8,876 nt of DNA from the NCBI GenBank assembly GCA_902773285.1, contig CACYDS010000112.1:1-8876 (forward strand). Reading direction: 5' to 3'. This stretch comes from an uncultured Pseudomonadota bacterium. Lineage in GTDB: Bacteria; Pseudomonadota; Alphaproteobacteria; RUG11792. Under the pieces are notes generated by a model, which worked only from the letters and a program-made list of their open reading frames with translations, did no database searches and had not been told where the DNA came from. The translations under genes were made by a program, and so were the position numbers. Positions 1 to 6,155 of this stretch are shown here, one piece after another; the first letter of the stretch is position 1, and every line of letters starts with the position of its first letter.

Positions 1-157
1 CATACTTCTCTGCTATTTCAATGTTTGTCGGCATGGTCCCAAAATCAGTTCCAATTGTTAATATATGGCTGACACCCGCTAGGCGCGCAATTCTGAGCTT
101 GTCACCCAAATTTTGATATATCTCATCGTAATAGAGATGTGCATGCGAATCTATCAT
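1..157 (-). CDS. tatD: TatD-family metal-dependent hydrolase (N-terminal fragment, runs off window)
   Basis: The complement of 157..1 reads as 52 codons beginning MIDSHAHLYYDEIY and continuing through LAGVSHILTIGTDFG. The DSHAHL segment matches the first metal-binding motif of the TatD amidohydrolase-like family (usual start xxIDSHCHL), in which the two histidines bind a metal of a TIM-barrel active site. The spacing to the second strand (xxGVxxxxxIGTD) is also typical. TatD proteins are cytoplasmic Mg-dependent 3'-5' exonucleases/DNases of about 260 residues, so roughly one fifth of the gene is visible. The start at 157 is preceded on the minus strand by a weak AAAGAG ribosome site. The gene is transcribed divergently from the exported protein at 444. 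A YcfH-type paralogue or a related amidohydrolase cannot be excluded from the N-terminus alone. Confidence 0.85.
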   Translation of the reverse strand, partial: MIDSHAHLYYDEIYQNLGDKLRIARLAGVSHILTIGTDFGTMPTNIEIAEKY

Positions 158-190
158 AAGCTCTTTAATCAATTTTGCCTCTACTAACTG

Positions 191-219
191 ATTATAGTAT
201 TTTTGTTAGCAAATTTACT
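191..219 (-). promoter_or_regulatory. Predicted leftward promoter of the tatD-like gene
   Basis: On the minus strand there is a perfect TATAAT -10 box (plus-strand 191-196), 33 bases upstream of the ATG at 157. At a 17-base spacing (plus-strand 214-219) lies AGTAAA, only a poor -35 match. Transcription would start near 184, giving a leader of under 30 bases. Prediction rests on sequence match and position only. Confidence 0.45.
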
Positions 220-235
220 ATGCACTTTAGTGCAT
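220..235. repeat. 16-bp palindrome ATGCACT-TT-AGTGCAT next to the tatD promoter
   Basis: A perfect 7-bp inverted repeat with a 2-base centre, abutting the upstream side of the predicted -35 of the leftward promoter. The symmetry and position would fit a dimeric-regulator operator, but no regulator can be named from the sequence. It could also be a chance dyad, or part of a transcript end on either strand; there is no adjacent T-run. Confidence 0.4.
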
Positions 236-379
236 GTGGCCTTTGGAGGCTGTCACAAATCGAAAATGTTTCAAGCGGAGAATTTTAAACTATTTGTAGA
301 AAATTTTAAATAAATTCTTTCTCTGGATGATTCTAACCTCAGAAAAGTCATCTTGTGCTTCATGTTTGAGAAAAATATG

Positions 380-408
380 TTGAAGTCTTATGTGCAAGAT
401 GTGATAAA
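380..408 (+). promoter_or_regulatory. Predicted sigma-70-type promoter of the exported protein gene
   Basis: TTGAAG at 380-385 (4 of 6 matches to TTGACA) is followed after 17 bases by GATAAA at 403-408. A TGT at 400-402 in front of it forms an extended -10 (TGn). The expected start is near 415, about 29 bases before the ATG at 444, which is preceded by a GGAAG ribosome site. The good spacing and the extended -10 are the support; it is a prediction. Confidence 0.5.
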
Positions 409-443
409 ATGCATACTGATCTGAGAAGTATATTTGGAAGACT

Positions 444-2063
444 ATGAAAAATTTGAATTTTTGGTGTAGAGGTGTGGCTGCTTGCTCTATTTTGTGCGGT
501 TATGGAATGGCTAGTAGCTTCAAAGCAGCTGAAATATCATCAGGTATAGTAGAGCCTTTGACATTTAGTTGTCAGGATTTAGTTAAATTTAGTCCCAACG
601 CCAACAATAAAAATATAGGAATTATCAATTCAATCAATTCAGATTGTTCATCAAACTGTCTGAAGAATCCGAAGAAACTGAATTGTCATACCTATACGAT
701 AGATAGCCCTTATACTAATAATAATACTAATAATAATTTTCCTAGTGGATTTAATCAAAAAAATAACTCCACCCCCTTCTCGGAAAGTGAGAATGCATCG
801 AAATATGATAAATACAGGGAATCTCGTATAGCTAGCAACAATAGGAATACCCCTTACAAAGGTACTGTTACCTTATTAAATGAGGGTGTGTCCAATTTTG
901 AACGGCATAGTGCTCTAAAGGATAAGTATAGTGCTCTAAAGGATAAGTTTTCCAAGATGCCGCGTACTTTGAAAACTGTTATTCAGGGCAAAAAAAATTA
1001 TTCTAGTTCTAAGACGGATATCAGACAAAAACAAACTGAATTCATATCAAACATGACTACCGCAAAAAACAGCAATATGACAAAAACCAGCGATATGACG
1101 AGATGTAAATCTGCAATGCAGAACAATTTCTCCACTAGTAAAGAGATCAAAATGAAGATTGGAGAACAATTTATAAGACAAGGTGTCATTCGCGCGCGAG
1201 CAGAAAAGAATAGCAATTCTACAGAAAAGGTATTATTGGTTCGGAAATGCGTGAGGAAATTGACTGTACAGTTTTATGACATTGATCGCGATAAGCTGAA
1301 AACAGTGATTGAGCAGTCAAAATCACCAAATAAGGTGGACTGTTATAATATTGCATGTTCAGAACCAGCCAGATGCGGTAATTTTATGAAAAATAATTTG
1401 GCTGGAGAGCAATCGAACATGGAGGTTACTAATGGATTTTCTACAAATCAGATAAACCTCATAAATGCTATAAAGAACGCTAACATCAGTGATCTGGGCA
1501 GTAGTGAGACACATAAAGATAAAGAGTCCAGCGGGAGATTAAGTGGTATTGATAGTAATGGCATCAAATCTGTAAGGATACAAGAAAAACAGATTCTCGA
1601 GTGCCTACAGGTTAAAACCCCACGAGATAATGCTGAGCATAACACTACTAAAGAGTACTGTATATTAAAATATGCACAACTCATTGAAGCCTCACAAGCT
1701 TATAAAGCGCGTAAAGATAAAGAAAAGACTGCACGTGAAACCGCAAGAGCCATTAAAAAGAGCCTTATGTCATGGTATAAAAACCTCTCTTGTTCCGAGG
1801 ATAAGAAACAAGTACAGTTAGCAGAAAAACTTAACAAGATATTATTTGTGGCAGGTTGTAAGTCAATTTTTCTGAAGGCAAAGGGTAAAGATAATGATAC
1901 TCCTGTAAATTTTTTAACGAAAATAGAACTGCTGAAACTGTTTGTTTTTGATGATGATACAAAAGCATTCACAAGATCCTTTATAAAGAAAGCATTCACA
2001 GAATCCCTTACAAAGAAAAAGATGAGTTATAAGGAAATCGGGGGCAAGTGTACAACGAATTAG
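444..2063 (+). CDS. Exported, cysteine-rich, low-complexity protein of unknown function
   Basis: A 539-residue protein that I do not recognise. Residues 1-29 look like a Sec signal peptide: basic start (MKNLNFWCRG), hydrophobic stretch 11-23, possible cleavage after A23 or around A28-A29. No later membrane segment is evident, so a periplasmic or secreted location is inferred. Residues 43-135 are rich in Asn and Ser, with Cys at 43, 68, 72 and 81. The middle and C-terminal parts are rich in Lys and Ser, with likely helical segments at 410-480 and 490-530. After the signal peptide there are 14 cysteines, compatible with disulfides. In-frame tandem duplications are visible: TNNN twice (91-98), SALKDKY/F (156-169), an NMT/DMT-type triplet (203-219) and KAFT(R/E)S (508-526). 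It has its own predicted promoter and ribosome site (GGAAG) and appears to be monocistronic. Length, composition and export would suit a host-interaction or surface protein, but nothing proves it. The long uninterrupted frame makes a real gene very likely. Confidence 0.8.
   Translation: MKNLNFWCRGVAACSILCGYGMASSFKAAEISSGIVEPLTFSCQDLVKFSPNANNKNIGIINSINSDCSSNCLKNPKKLNCHTYTIDSPYTNNNTNNNFPSGFNQKNNSTPFSESENASKYDKYRESRIASNNRNTPYKGTVTLLNEGVSNFERHSALKDKYSALKDKFSKMPRTLKTVIQGKKNYSSSKTDIRQKQTEFISNMTTAKNSNMTKTSDMTRCKSAMQNNFSTSKEIKMKIGEQFIRQGVIRARAEKNSNSTEKVLLVRKCVRKLTVQFYDIDRDKLKTVIEQSKSPNKVDCYNIACSEPARCGNFMKNNLAGEQSNMEVTNGFSTNQINLINAIKNANISDLGSSETHKDKESSGRLSGIDSNGIKSVRIQEKQILECLQVKTPRDNAEHNTTKEYCILKYAQLIEASQAYKARKDKEKTARETARAIKKSLMSWYKNLSCSEDKKQVQLAEKLNKILFVAGCKSIFLKAKGKDNDTPVNFLTKIELLKLFVFDDDTKAFTRSFIKKAFTESLTKKKMSYKEIGGKCTTN
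714..737 (+). repeat. 12-bp perfect tandem repeat (two copies) inside the exported protein gene
   Basis: ACTAATAATAAT occurs twice without a gap (714-725 and 726-737) and encodes TNNN-TNNN. The copies are identical, suggesting a recent slippage duplication. Confidence 0.8.
907..948 (+). repeat. 21-bp perfect tandem repeat (two copies) inside the exported protein gene
   Basis: The 21-base unit at 907-927 is repeated exactly at 928-948, encoding SALKDKY followed by SALKDKF. Both copies stay in frame (7 codons). The 100% identity points to a recent duplication or to concerted evolution. Confidence 0.85.
1962..2015 (+). repeat. 27-bp imperfect tandem repeat (two copies) near the 3' end of the exported protein gene
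   Basis: Units 1962-1988 and 1989-2015 match at 23 of 27 bases and keep frame (9 codons each), encoding KAFTRSFIK and KAFTESLTK. The unit has diverged more than the 21-bp repeat, so it is an older event. Confidence 0.8.
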
Positions 2064-2343
2064 TTCAACTTACAATTTGCAACAAAGGAGTGAATGCAAA
2101 TCAGCAAATCTAGATCAGGAAAGATTAAACGTTTTTCAGACCAAGAATGATAGGGGGATTGGACGGCATGGAAAATAAGTGATTCTTAAGGAGATTACCA
2201 AAACGGCGCTCTGAGCTATTGAGTAAAATCACTACAGATGCTAGAACTCTCAATAGCCCTCTTGCTGCACAGCAGGGAACTTCTTTGTTAATTTGTTTTG
2301 CAATCCCCCATACTTTAAGGTATTCCTAATTTTCTTTAGATTA
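2064..2343. other. Gene-free stretch with inverted repeats between the exported protein gene and the rne promoter
   Basis: No convincing gene. The strongest Shine-Dalgarno-like string here (AAAGGAG, 2084-2090) precedes an ATG at 2094, but that frame ends after 18 codons. Two inverted pairs are nested: GGGGGATTG (2153-2161) with CAATCCCCC (2301-2309), and GCTATTGAG (2215-2223) with CTCAATAGC (2249-2257). A small TGCTG-CA-CAGCA dyad lies at 2263-2274. The minus strand is stop-free for 66 codons (2128-2325) without a usable start codon. These could be the remains of a degraded gene or a small palindromic element; transcription termination of the upstream gene could also lie here. Confidence 0.5.
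2215..2257. repeat. 9-bp perfect inverted repeat, possible terminator stem
   Basis: GCTATTGAG at 2215-2223 pairs with CTCAATAGC at 2249-2257 across a 25-base loop. It lies about 150 bases after the stop of the exported protein gene. T-rich sequence follows only from about 2281, so it is not a canonical intrinsic terminator. Function unknown. Confidence 0.4.
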
Positions 2344-2352
2344 TGATATAAT
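2323..2352 (+). promoter_or_regulatory. Predicted extended -10 promoter of the rne-M48 operon
   Basis: A perfect TATAAT at 2347-2352 is preceded by TGA (2344-2346), giving the full extended -10 TGnTATAAT. The -35 candidate TTCCTA at 2323-2328 (18-base spacer) is weak, as is common for extended -10 promoters. The start would be near 2359, leaving an untranslated leader of about 120 bases before the rne ATG at 2482. Confidence 0.6.
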
Positions 2353-2358
2353 CGACTC

Positions 2359-2481
2359 AGGTTGTTGTTCCGAATTGTTAGATAACGAACGTCAGCTGTT
2401 TGTGATAGCTCTATTTTAGAGATAAGAAATTTCGAACCTTAGGTTCATTGATTGATTGTTTTTGTTTTGAGGATTGCTGTT
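2359..2481 (+). promoter_or_regulatory. Predicted rne 5' leader with three short hairpins
   Basis: The inferred leader holds three small dyads: TTGTTA/TAACGA at 2375-2388, CTCTA-TTT-TAGAG at 2409-2421 and GAACC-TTA-GGTTC at 2434-2446. A threefold ATTG repeat and a U-rich stretch follow, then the ribosome site TGAGGA (2468-2473), 8 bases before the ATG at 2482. In enterobacteria rne mRNA is autoregulated by RNase E acting on its structured leader. A comparable role here is inference from the position and structure only; no sequence match to a known leader family is claimed. Confidence 0.35.
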
Positions 2482-4353
2482 ATGGCTGGTAAGTTACTGA
2501 TAGATGCACACTATAATGATGAAACGCGCATCGCAATTATTGGGGAAGATGGAAAACTTGAAAATTTTGAAGCTGAATATTCCGGTAAAAAGCCAATAAA
2601 GGGAAATATCTACTTGGCGAAAATTATTAGGATAGAGCCTTCAATCCAAGCCGCCTTTATCGATTACGGTGGGGAAAAGAATGGGTTTTTACCTCTGACG
2701 GAAATTCATTATGACTATTTTAATAAAAACGTTTTGAAGTCAATTGAGACAGAGGAAACAGAAAATAATTCACTTGCCGAAGAAAAAATTGATGACAAAA
2801 AACATCTGAAACGCCCGATTAAGATTCAAGAAATTATTTCCACAAATCAGGTAGTTTTGGTTCAAGCTGAGAAGGAAATTCGTGGAAATAAATGCGCTTT
2901 TTTCACAACATTTATAACTTTGCCAGGAAAGTATTGTGTGCTTGTTCCAAATCCGCAAAAGGGAAAGGGTAATGTAGTTTCAAAACGTATAGACCATTCG
3001 GAGCAAGAGCGGCTAAAGGCCATAATCGAGTCTCTAGATATCCCTGAAGGAATGAATTGTATAATTCGCACAGCTGGAGCAAAAAGAACCAAACAAGAGA
3101 TTAAACGCGATATGGAATACCTATGCCGGCTCTGGAACGAAATAAGAGATAAAGTTACAAATTCTGTGGCCCCTATCTTGATTCATGAAGAGGGCAACAT
3201 AATTAAGCGGACGATAAGAGACCTATATCAACGTACTATGGATAAAATTATCGTTCAAGGAAAGGGCGCTTACAAAGAAGCAAGAGCATTTATGAAAATA
3301 TATACACAAGCTCATGTAAAAAAAATCGAGTTATATAGTGATACTGAAGTCCCGTTATTTCGTAAGTATAATATTGAAGATAAAATTGGCAAGATCCTTG
3401 AGCCTACTGTTTCTCTGCCCTCGGGCGGAACCATAGTTATAAATACGACAGAAGCATTGACCGCAATAGATGTGAACTCTGGAAAATCAAAACATGAGCG
3501 TGATATTGAAATGACTGCACTGAAGACAAACTTAGAGGCCGCTAGGGAAATTGGACGACAAATTAAATTAAGAGATATTGGCGGAATTATCGTTATTGAT
3601 TTTATAGATATGGTTGAACGCAAAGATCAGGAAAGAACTGAAAAAGCAATGCGTGATGCCATGAAAAACGATTATTCCAATACCCAATTTGGTAAATTAT
3701 CACAATTTGGCTTAATGGAAATGTCTCGTCAAAGATTGCGAACCAGCCTGGCTGATGCCACTTTCACACAGTGTAACCACTGCGCTGGTTCTGGAAAAGT
3801 TCTATCGAATGAAACAATTGCTCTGTCAGCTATTAGAAAAATAGAAAATTTTTTGGTTAAACGAATAGCTAAATCAGTAATCGTAGATGTTGCACCAGGA
3901 GTAGATTTGTTTATCTTGAATCGTAAACGAAATTTGCTTATCGATATGGAGCAAAAATATGGTGTTTCAATTGAAATTGTACGTAACAAGATGATGTCAG
4001 CAATGGACTGTAAAATTTTTGTAAAGGAATACGTGCCGAGTGATCAGATAACTGACCAGAGAATAAATGAGGAAAGTGCGCTTAAACCAGATAGCGAAGC
4101 TCATACCGGAAAAAAGGTAGGCAAGCTTAAAAGGGTATCAGGCGTCAAGAAGCCCGTTATTCTTTCATCCGAAGAGAAAATTGATACGACAAGAAAGAAA
4201 TTGGTACGAGTAAAAAGGCGGAGCATCTCAGATAAAAATGAACTTTCTGAACCTGTAGTGGCTTCCGAGGCCGTGGCAGTCGATCAGTCTAAGGATAACG
4301 TTCCGGCAAATACAAACAAAAAGAAGGGATGGCTGAGAAAGATATTCGAATGA
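2482..4353 (+). CDS. rne: Ribonuclease E (compact form)
   Basis: A 623-residue single-strand endoribonuclease of the RNase E/G family, central to mRNA decay and to rRNA and tRNA processing. The sequence aligns by eye with E. coli RNase E throughout the catalytic half. It has the RNase H-like start (MAGKLLIDAH) and the S1 RNA-binding domain at about 35-150 (GNIYLAKIIRIEPSIQAAFIDYGG). An acidic/basic insertion at 88-112 interrupts the S1 domain. The 5'-sensor region follows at about 150-240. The DNase I-like part carries Mg ligands D330 and D373, with the same 43-residue spacing as D303/D346 of E. coli. The zinc-link CNHC is at 431-434. The tail 520-623 is short, Lys/Arg-rich and disordered-looking, ending KKKGWLRKIFE. 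The usual alphaproteobacterial protein is about 900 residues or more, so the scaffold half is heavily cut down. I chose the ATG at 2482, not the TTG at 2452, because it fits the family N-terminus and has TGAGGA 8 bases upstream. It is first in a two-gene operon with the M48 protease, overlapping it by 4 bases. Confidence 0.95.
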   Translation: MAGKLLIDAHYNDETRIAIIGEDGKLENFEAEYSGKKPIKGNIYLAKIIRIEPSIQAAFIDYGGEKNGFLPLTEIHYDYFNKNVLKSIETEETENNSLAEEKIDDKKHLKRPIKIQEIISTNQVVLVQAEKEIRGNKCAFFTTFITLPGKYCVLVPNPQKGKGNVVSKRIDHSEQERLKAIIESLDIPEGMNCIIRTAGAKRTKQEIKRDMEYLCRLWNEIRDKVTNSVAPILIHEEGNIIKRTIRDLYQRTMDKIIVQGKGAYKEARAFMKIYTQAHVKKIELYSDTEVPLFRKYNIEDKIGKILEPTVSLPSGGTIVINTTEALTAIDVNSGKSKHERDIEMTALKTNLEAAREIGRQIKLRDIGGIIVIDFIDMVERKDQERTEKAMRDAMKNDYSNTQFGKLSQFGLMEMSRQRLRTSLADATFTQCNHCAGSGKVLSNETIALSAIRKIENFLVKRIAKSVIVDVAPGVDLFILNRKRNLLIDMEQKYGVSIEIVRNKMMSAMDCKIFVKEYVPSDQITDQRINEESALKPDSEAHTGKKVGKLKRVSGVKKPVILSSEEKIDTTRKKLVRVKRRSISDKNELSEPVVASEAVAVDQSKDNVPANTNKKKGWLRKIFE

Positions 4354-5681
4354 AAAAAATATTCCATATATTAGCTCTGTTTTTCGTCGCTTCTGTTTCT
4401 TTTGCTGGGGACTACATAGTTATGGATGACGAAACGGAAACGTTTTTATGCGAGATAGTAAATGCTATAAAGAGAGGAATGGGGTATGAGCGCGAAATCA
4501 AAGTTTACATTTCGACAGATCAAACACTGAATGCTTCAGCCATACAAAGCGGAGATATAGTTGTGAATGCTGGCGCAATAATTCAAAGTTCGAATTACAA
4601 AGAGCTGATCACAATTCTCGCACATGAAGTTGGACACATAGAGGGAGGCCATATCCCGATTTTGATGTCACATATGAAAGATTTTATGAAAGCTGGGCTT
4701 GTCCCTGCATTGATAGGTGGGGCAATCTCGGCGATTGCTGGAAATGCTGCCCCCCTTATGGCTGGTGTTTTTGCCGGGCAATCTATAAGTCAAGGTATGG
4801 TTCTTGGAAAAATGCGACAAAAAGAAGAAATTGCAGATACGAAAGCCGCGGATGCTTTAAAAAAATTAGGCTGGTATTTGTTTGATGGCTGCCTTGATAT
4901 GCATAAAAAGCTAGCATCGAAATCTTTTGTGCATAACGAGTATTTATCTTCTCATCCGCATTCATCCAAACGTATCGAAAAATATAAACAATATTACGAG
5001 GAATTTAAAAATAGACCATTGTCGGAAAAAGTCAAAAAATTGATGAAAAAATACGAAGCTAAGTTTGAAATGATAAAGAAAAAATTGCAGGCACTCGTGA
5101 TACAAAATGAGTTTTTAAGTGAGCTTTATAAGTCTCCTAAAAATAATAATGAAAAATATGCAAGAGCTGTTGCGTTATATAGATTGCACATGTACAGTGA
5201 GGCAATAAAGTTAATTGACGACTTGCCATCAGACGATATAGAACAGTCCGCCTATTACAATGAAATAAAATGCATGGCATTGATAAATCTCAAAAAAAAC
5301 AAAGAAGCTGCAGAGCTCGCAAAAAAATTACTTCAGAGCACTCGGAGCATAAAGGATCATCGTGACTTGATCATAATATACGCTGAAGCTGTCAGTTCCG
5401 GCAATATACGTTCCCATGCAGAAAGCGCAATAAAGTATCTGCGAAGGATATTAGCTCCGAAGGATGATGACATAAGTGCCTTGCATGAACTTGGGAAGTT
5501 ATATACGATAACAAATCGTCCAGGTAAGGCAAGTTACTGTGCTGCTCAGACAGCTTTTTTATCCGGAGACAATAAAATGGCCAAAATCCACGCTTCCCGC
5601 GCAATTGCCGGAAGTGATCCCACCATAACAAAAAAGGCTAACGATATATTGAAGTCACTGGAGGATGAAACAAAAAAATGA
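4350..5681 (+). CDS. Exported M48-family zinc metalloprotease with TPR-like C-terminal part (BepA-like)
   Basis: A 443-residue protein that begins with a clear signal peptide (MKKIFHILALFFVASVSFA, cleavage near residue 19), so it acts in the periplasm. The catalytic domain has the HExxH zinc motif HEVGH at 92-96 (E93 catalytic). A downstream KEEIAD at 158-163 probably supplies the third zinc ligand (E159 or E160). A conserved SSHPHSSKRI segment lies at 200-209. A Gly/Ala-rich hydrophobic stretch at 115-145 lies between the zinc motifs, as in BepA/LoiP-type M48 enzymes. From about 265 to the end the protein is helical and TPR-like (for example AVALYRLHMYSEAIKLI), as in E. coli BepA, which degrades misassembled outer-membrane proteins such as LptD. 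The start at 4350 is preferred over the in-frame ATG at 4329 because the signal peptide then begins directly. It forms an ATGA overlap with the rne stop, indicating translational coupling. A role in outer-membrane protein quality control is inference from the family. Confidence 0.9.
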   Translation: MKKIFHILALFFVASVSFAGDYIVMDDETETFLCEIVNAIKRGMGYEREIKVYISTDQTLNASAIQSGDIVVNAGAIIQSSNYKELITILAHEVGHIEGGHIPILMSHMKDFMKAGLVPALIGGAISAIAGNAAPLMAGVFAGQSISQGMVLGKMRQKEEIADTKAADALKKLGWYLFDGCLDMHKKLASKSFVHNEYLSSHPHSSKRIEKYKQYYEEFKNRPLSEKVKKLMKKYEAKFEMIKKKLQALVIQNEFLSELYKSPKNNNEKYARAVALYRLHMYSEAIKLIDDLPSDDIEQSAYYNEIKCMALINLKKNKEAAELAKKLLQSTRSIKDHRDLIIIYAEAVSSGNIRSHAESAIKYLRRILAPKDDDISALHELGKLYTITNRPGKASYCAAQTAFLSGDNKMAKIHASRAIAGSDPTITKKANDILKSLEDETKK

Positions 5682-5964
5682 GCAGATAACATATCGACCG
5701 TAAGTATGGGGGGATTTGTTGTGGTCATATGCATCAATTAATTCTGATATTTTGGGTATATTACAATGAACAAGATTAAAATCAAGGCTTTTCCTTGAGT
5801 GTGGTGCCATTTCTTTTTTGCAATTTATTGTCCAGCCTTCTCTGAAATTATAGTTTCCATATCGGAGAATATATCATTCCGATTAAGAATAAAAAATAAC
5901 AAATTTAAAATATCTGCCAAAGCAAAAACGTTACAATATTGAAAATGTCTCTTGGAAGAAAATT
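5682..5964. other. AT-rich intergenic region upstream of the amidase
   Basis: No gene is supported. Small dyads are visible: TCAAGG-CTTTT-CCTTGA at 5782-5798, a tight hairpin with a T-rich stretch starting only about 12 bases later, so at best a poor terminator for the rne-M48 operon; and ATCGGA/TCCGAT at 5861-5883. TACAAT at 5932-5937 is a possible -10 for the amidase, without a convincing -35. TAAGTATGGGGGGATTT at 5701-5717 nearly repeats the complement of 2301-2316. Confidence 0.5.
5782..5798 (+). terminator. Weak candidate terminator hairpin after the M48 gene
   Basis: A perfect 6-bp stem TCAAGG/CCTTGA with a CTTTT loop, about 100 bases after the M48 stop. A run of six T (5813-5818) follows only about 15 bases from the stem. 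The gap between stem and T-run makes intrinsic termination doubtful, but this is the best candidate between the M48 gene and the amidase. Confidence 0.25.
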
Positions 5965-6155
5965 ATGAATAAGGCTTATTTTTTTTTGGAACATGCTTGC
6001 TATTGTGGGCAGCAAGTGATTCCTCTGGCAGTATCTCGATAAATAATGAGTTCGATCACAGCCAGTTACGCACTTTTGAAAAGACTTTATCGGATATCAA
6101 AATTGTCGATGAATTTTTAGATCCATATCCACATGGTGATGCGGGATTTATGTAG
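5965..6155 (+). pseudogene. Frameshift-separated 5' part of the amidase gene (signal peptide region)
   Basis: An ATG at 5965 with a good ribosome site (GGAAG, 5954-5958) opens MNKAY and then enters a run of nine T (5979-5987). In the original frame it stops shortly afterwards at TAA (6040-6042). With one extra T the reading continues FFFGTCLLLWAAS and then a hydrophilic stretch (NNEFDHSQLRTFEKTL, then IVDEFLDPYPHGDAG) to TAG at 6153-6155. That product has the charge-hydrophobic-polar pattern of a signal peptide. The second frame has no ATG of its own before 6150. The amidase frame is open from 6121, so a second, opposite shift somewhere in 6121-6152 would join the two; removing one G of the GGG at 6143-6145 gives DPYPHGDADLCSVHGEE. 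The two shifts compensate and return to the frame of the 5965 ATG. Possible explanations are early decay, sequencing or assembly error, or transcript slippage at T9. The joined product would have about 366 residues. Confidence 0.6.

Noticed and set aside
998..1999. Minus-strand open frames of 72-99 codons opposite the exported protein gene
   Set aside because: They are shadows of the plus-strand frame, whose signal peptide, promoter, ribosome site and in-frame repeats support it; the minus frames have no recognisable family features.
2128..2325. 66-codon stop-free minus-strand frame in the gap before rne as a real gene
   Set aside because: It has no suitable start codon, ribosome site or recognisable motif; I kept it only as a possible remnant.
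2452..2481. TTG start of rne at 2452, adding 10 residues
   Set aside because: The family N-terminus begins at MAGKLLIDA, and TGAGGA is placed 8 bases before the ATG at 2482; no ribosome site fits the TTG, which lies just after a hairpin.
4329..4349. ATG at 4329 as the M48 start
   Set aside because: It would place MAEKDIR, with acidic residues, before the signal peptide; the ATG at 4350 gives a textbook signal peptide and a standard ATGA overlap.
5766..5798. Mini-frame MNKIKIKAFP at 5766
   Set aside because: Ten codons with no ribosome site; the end of the frame is the hairpin TCAAGG-CTTTT-CCTTGA.
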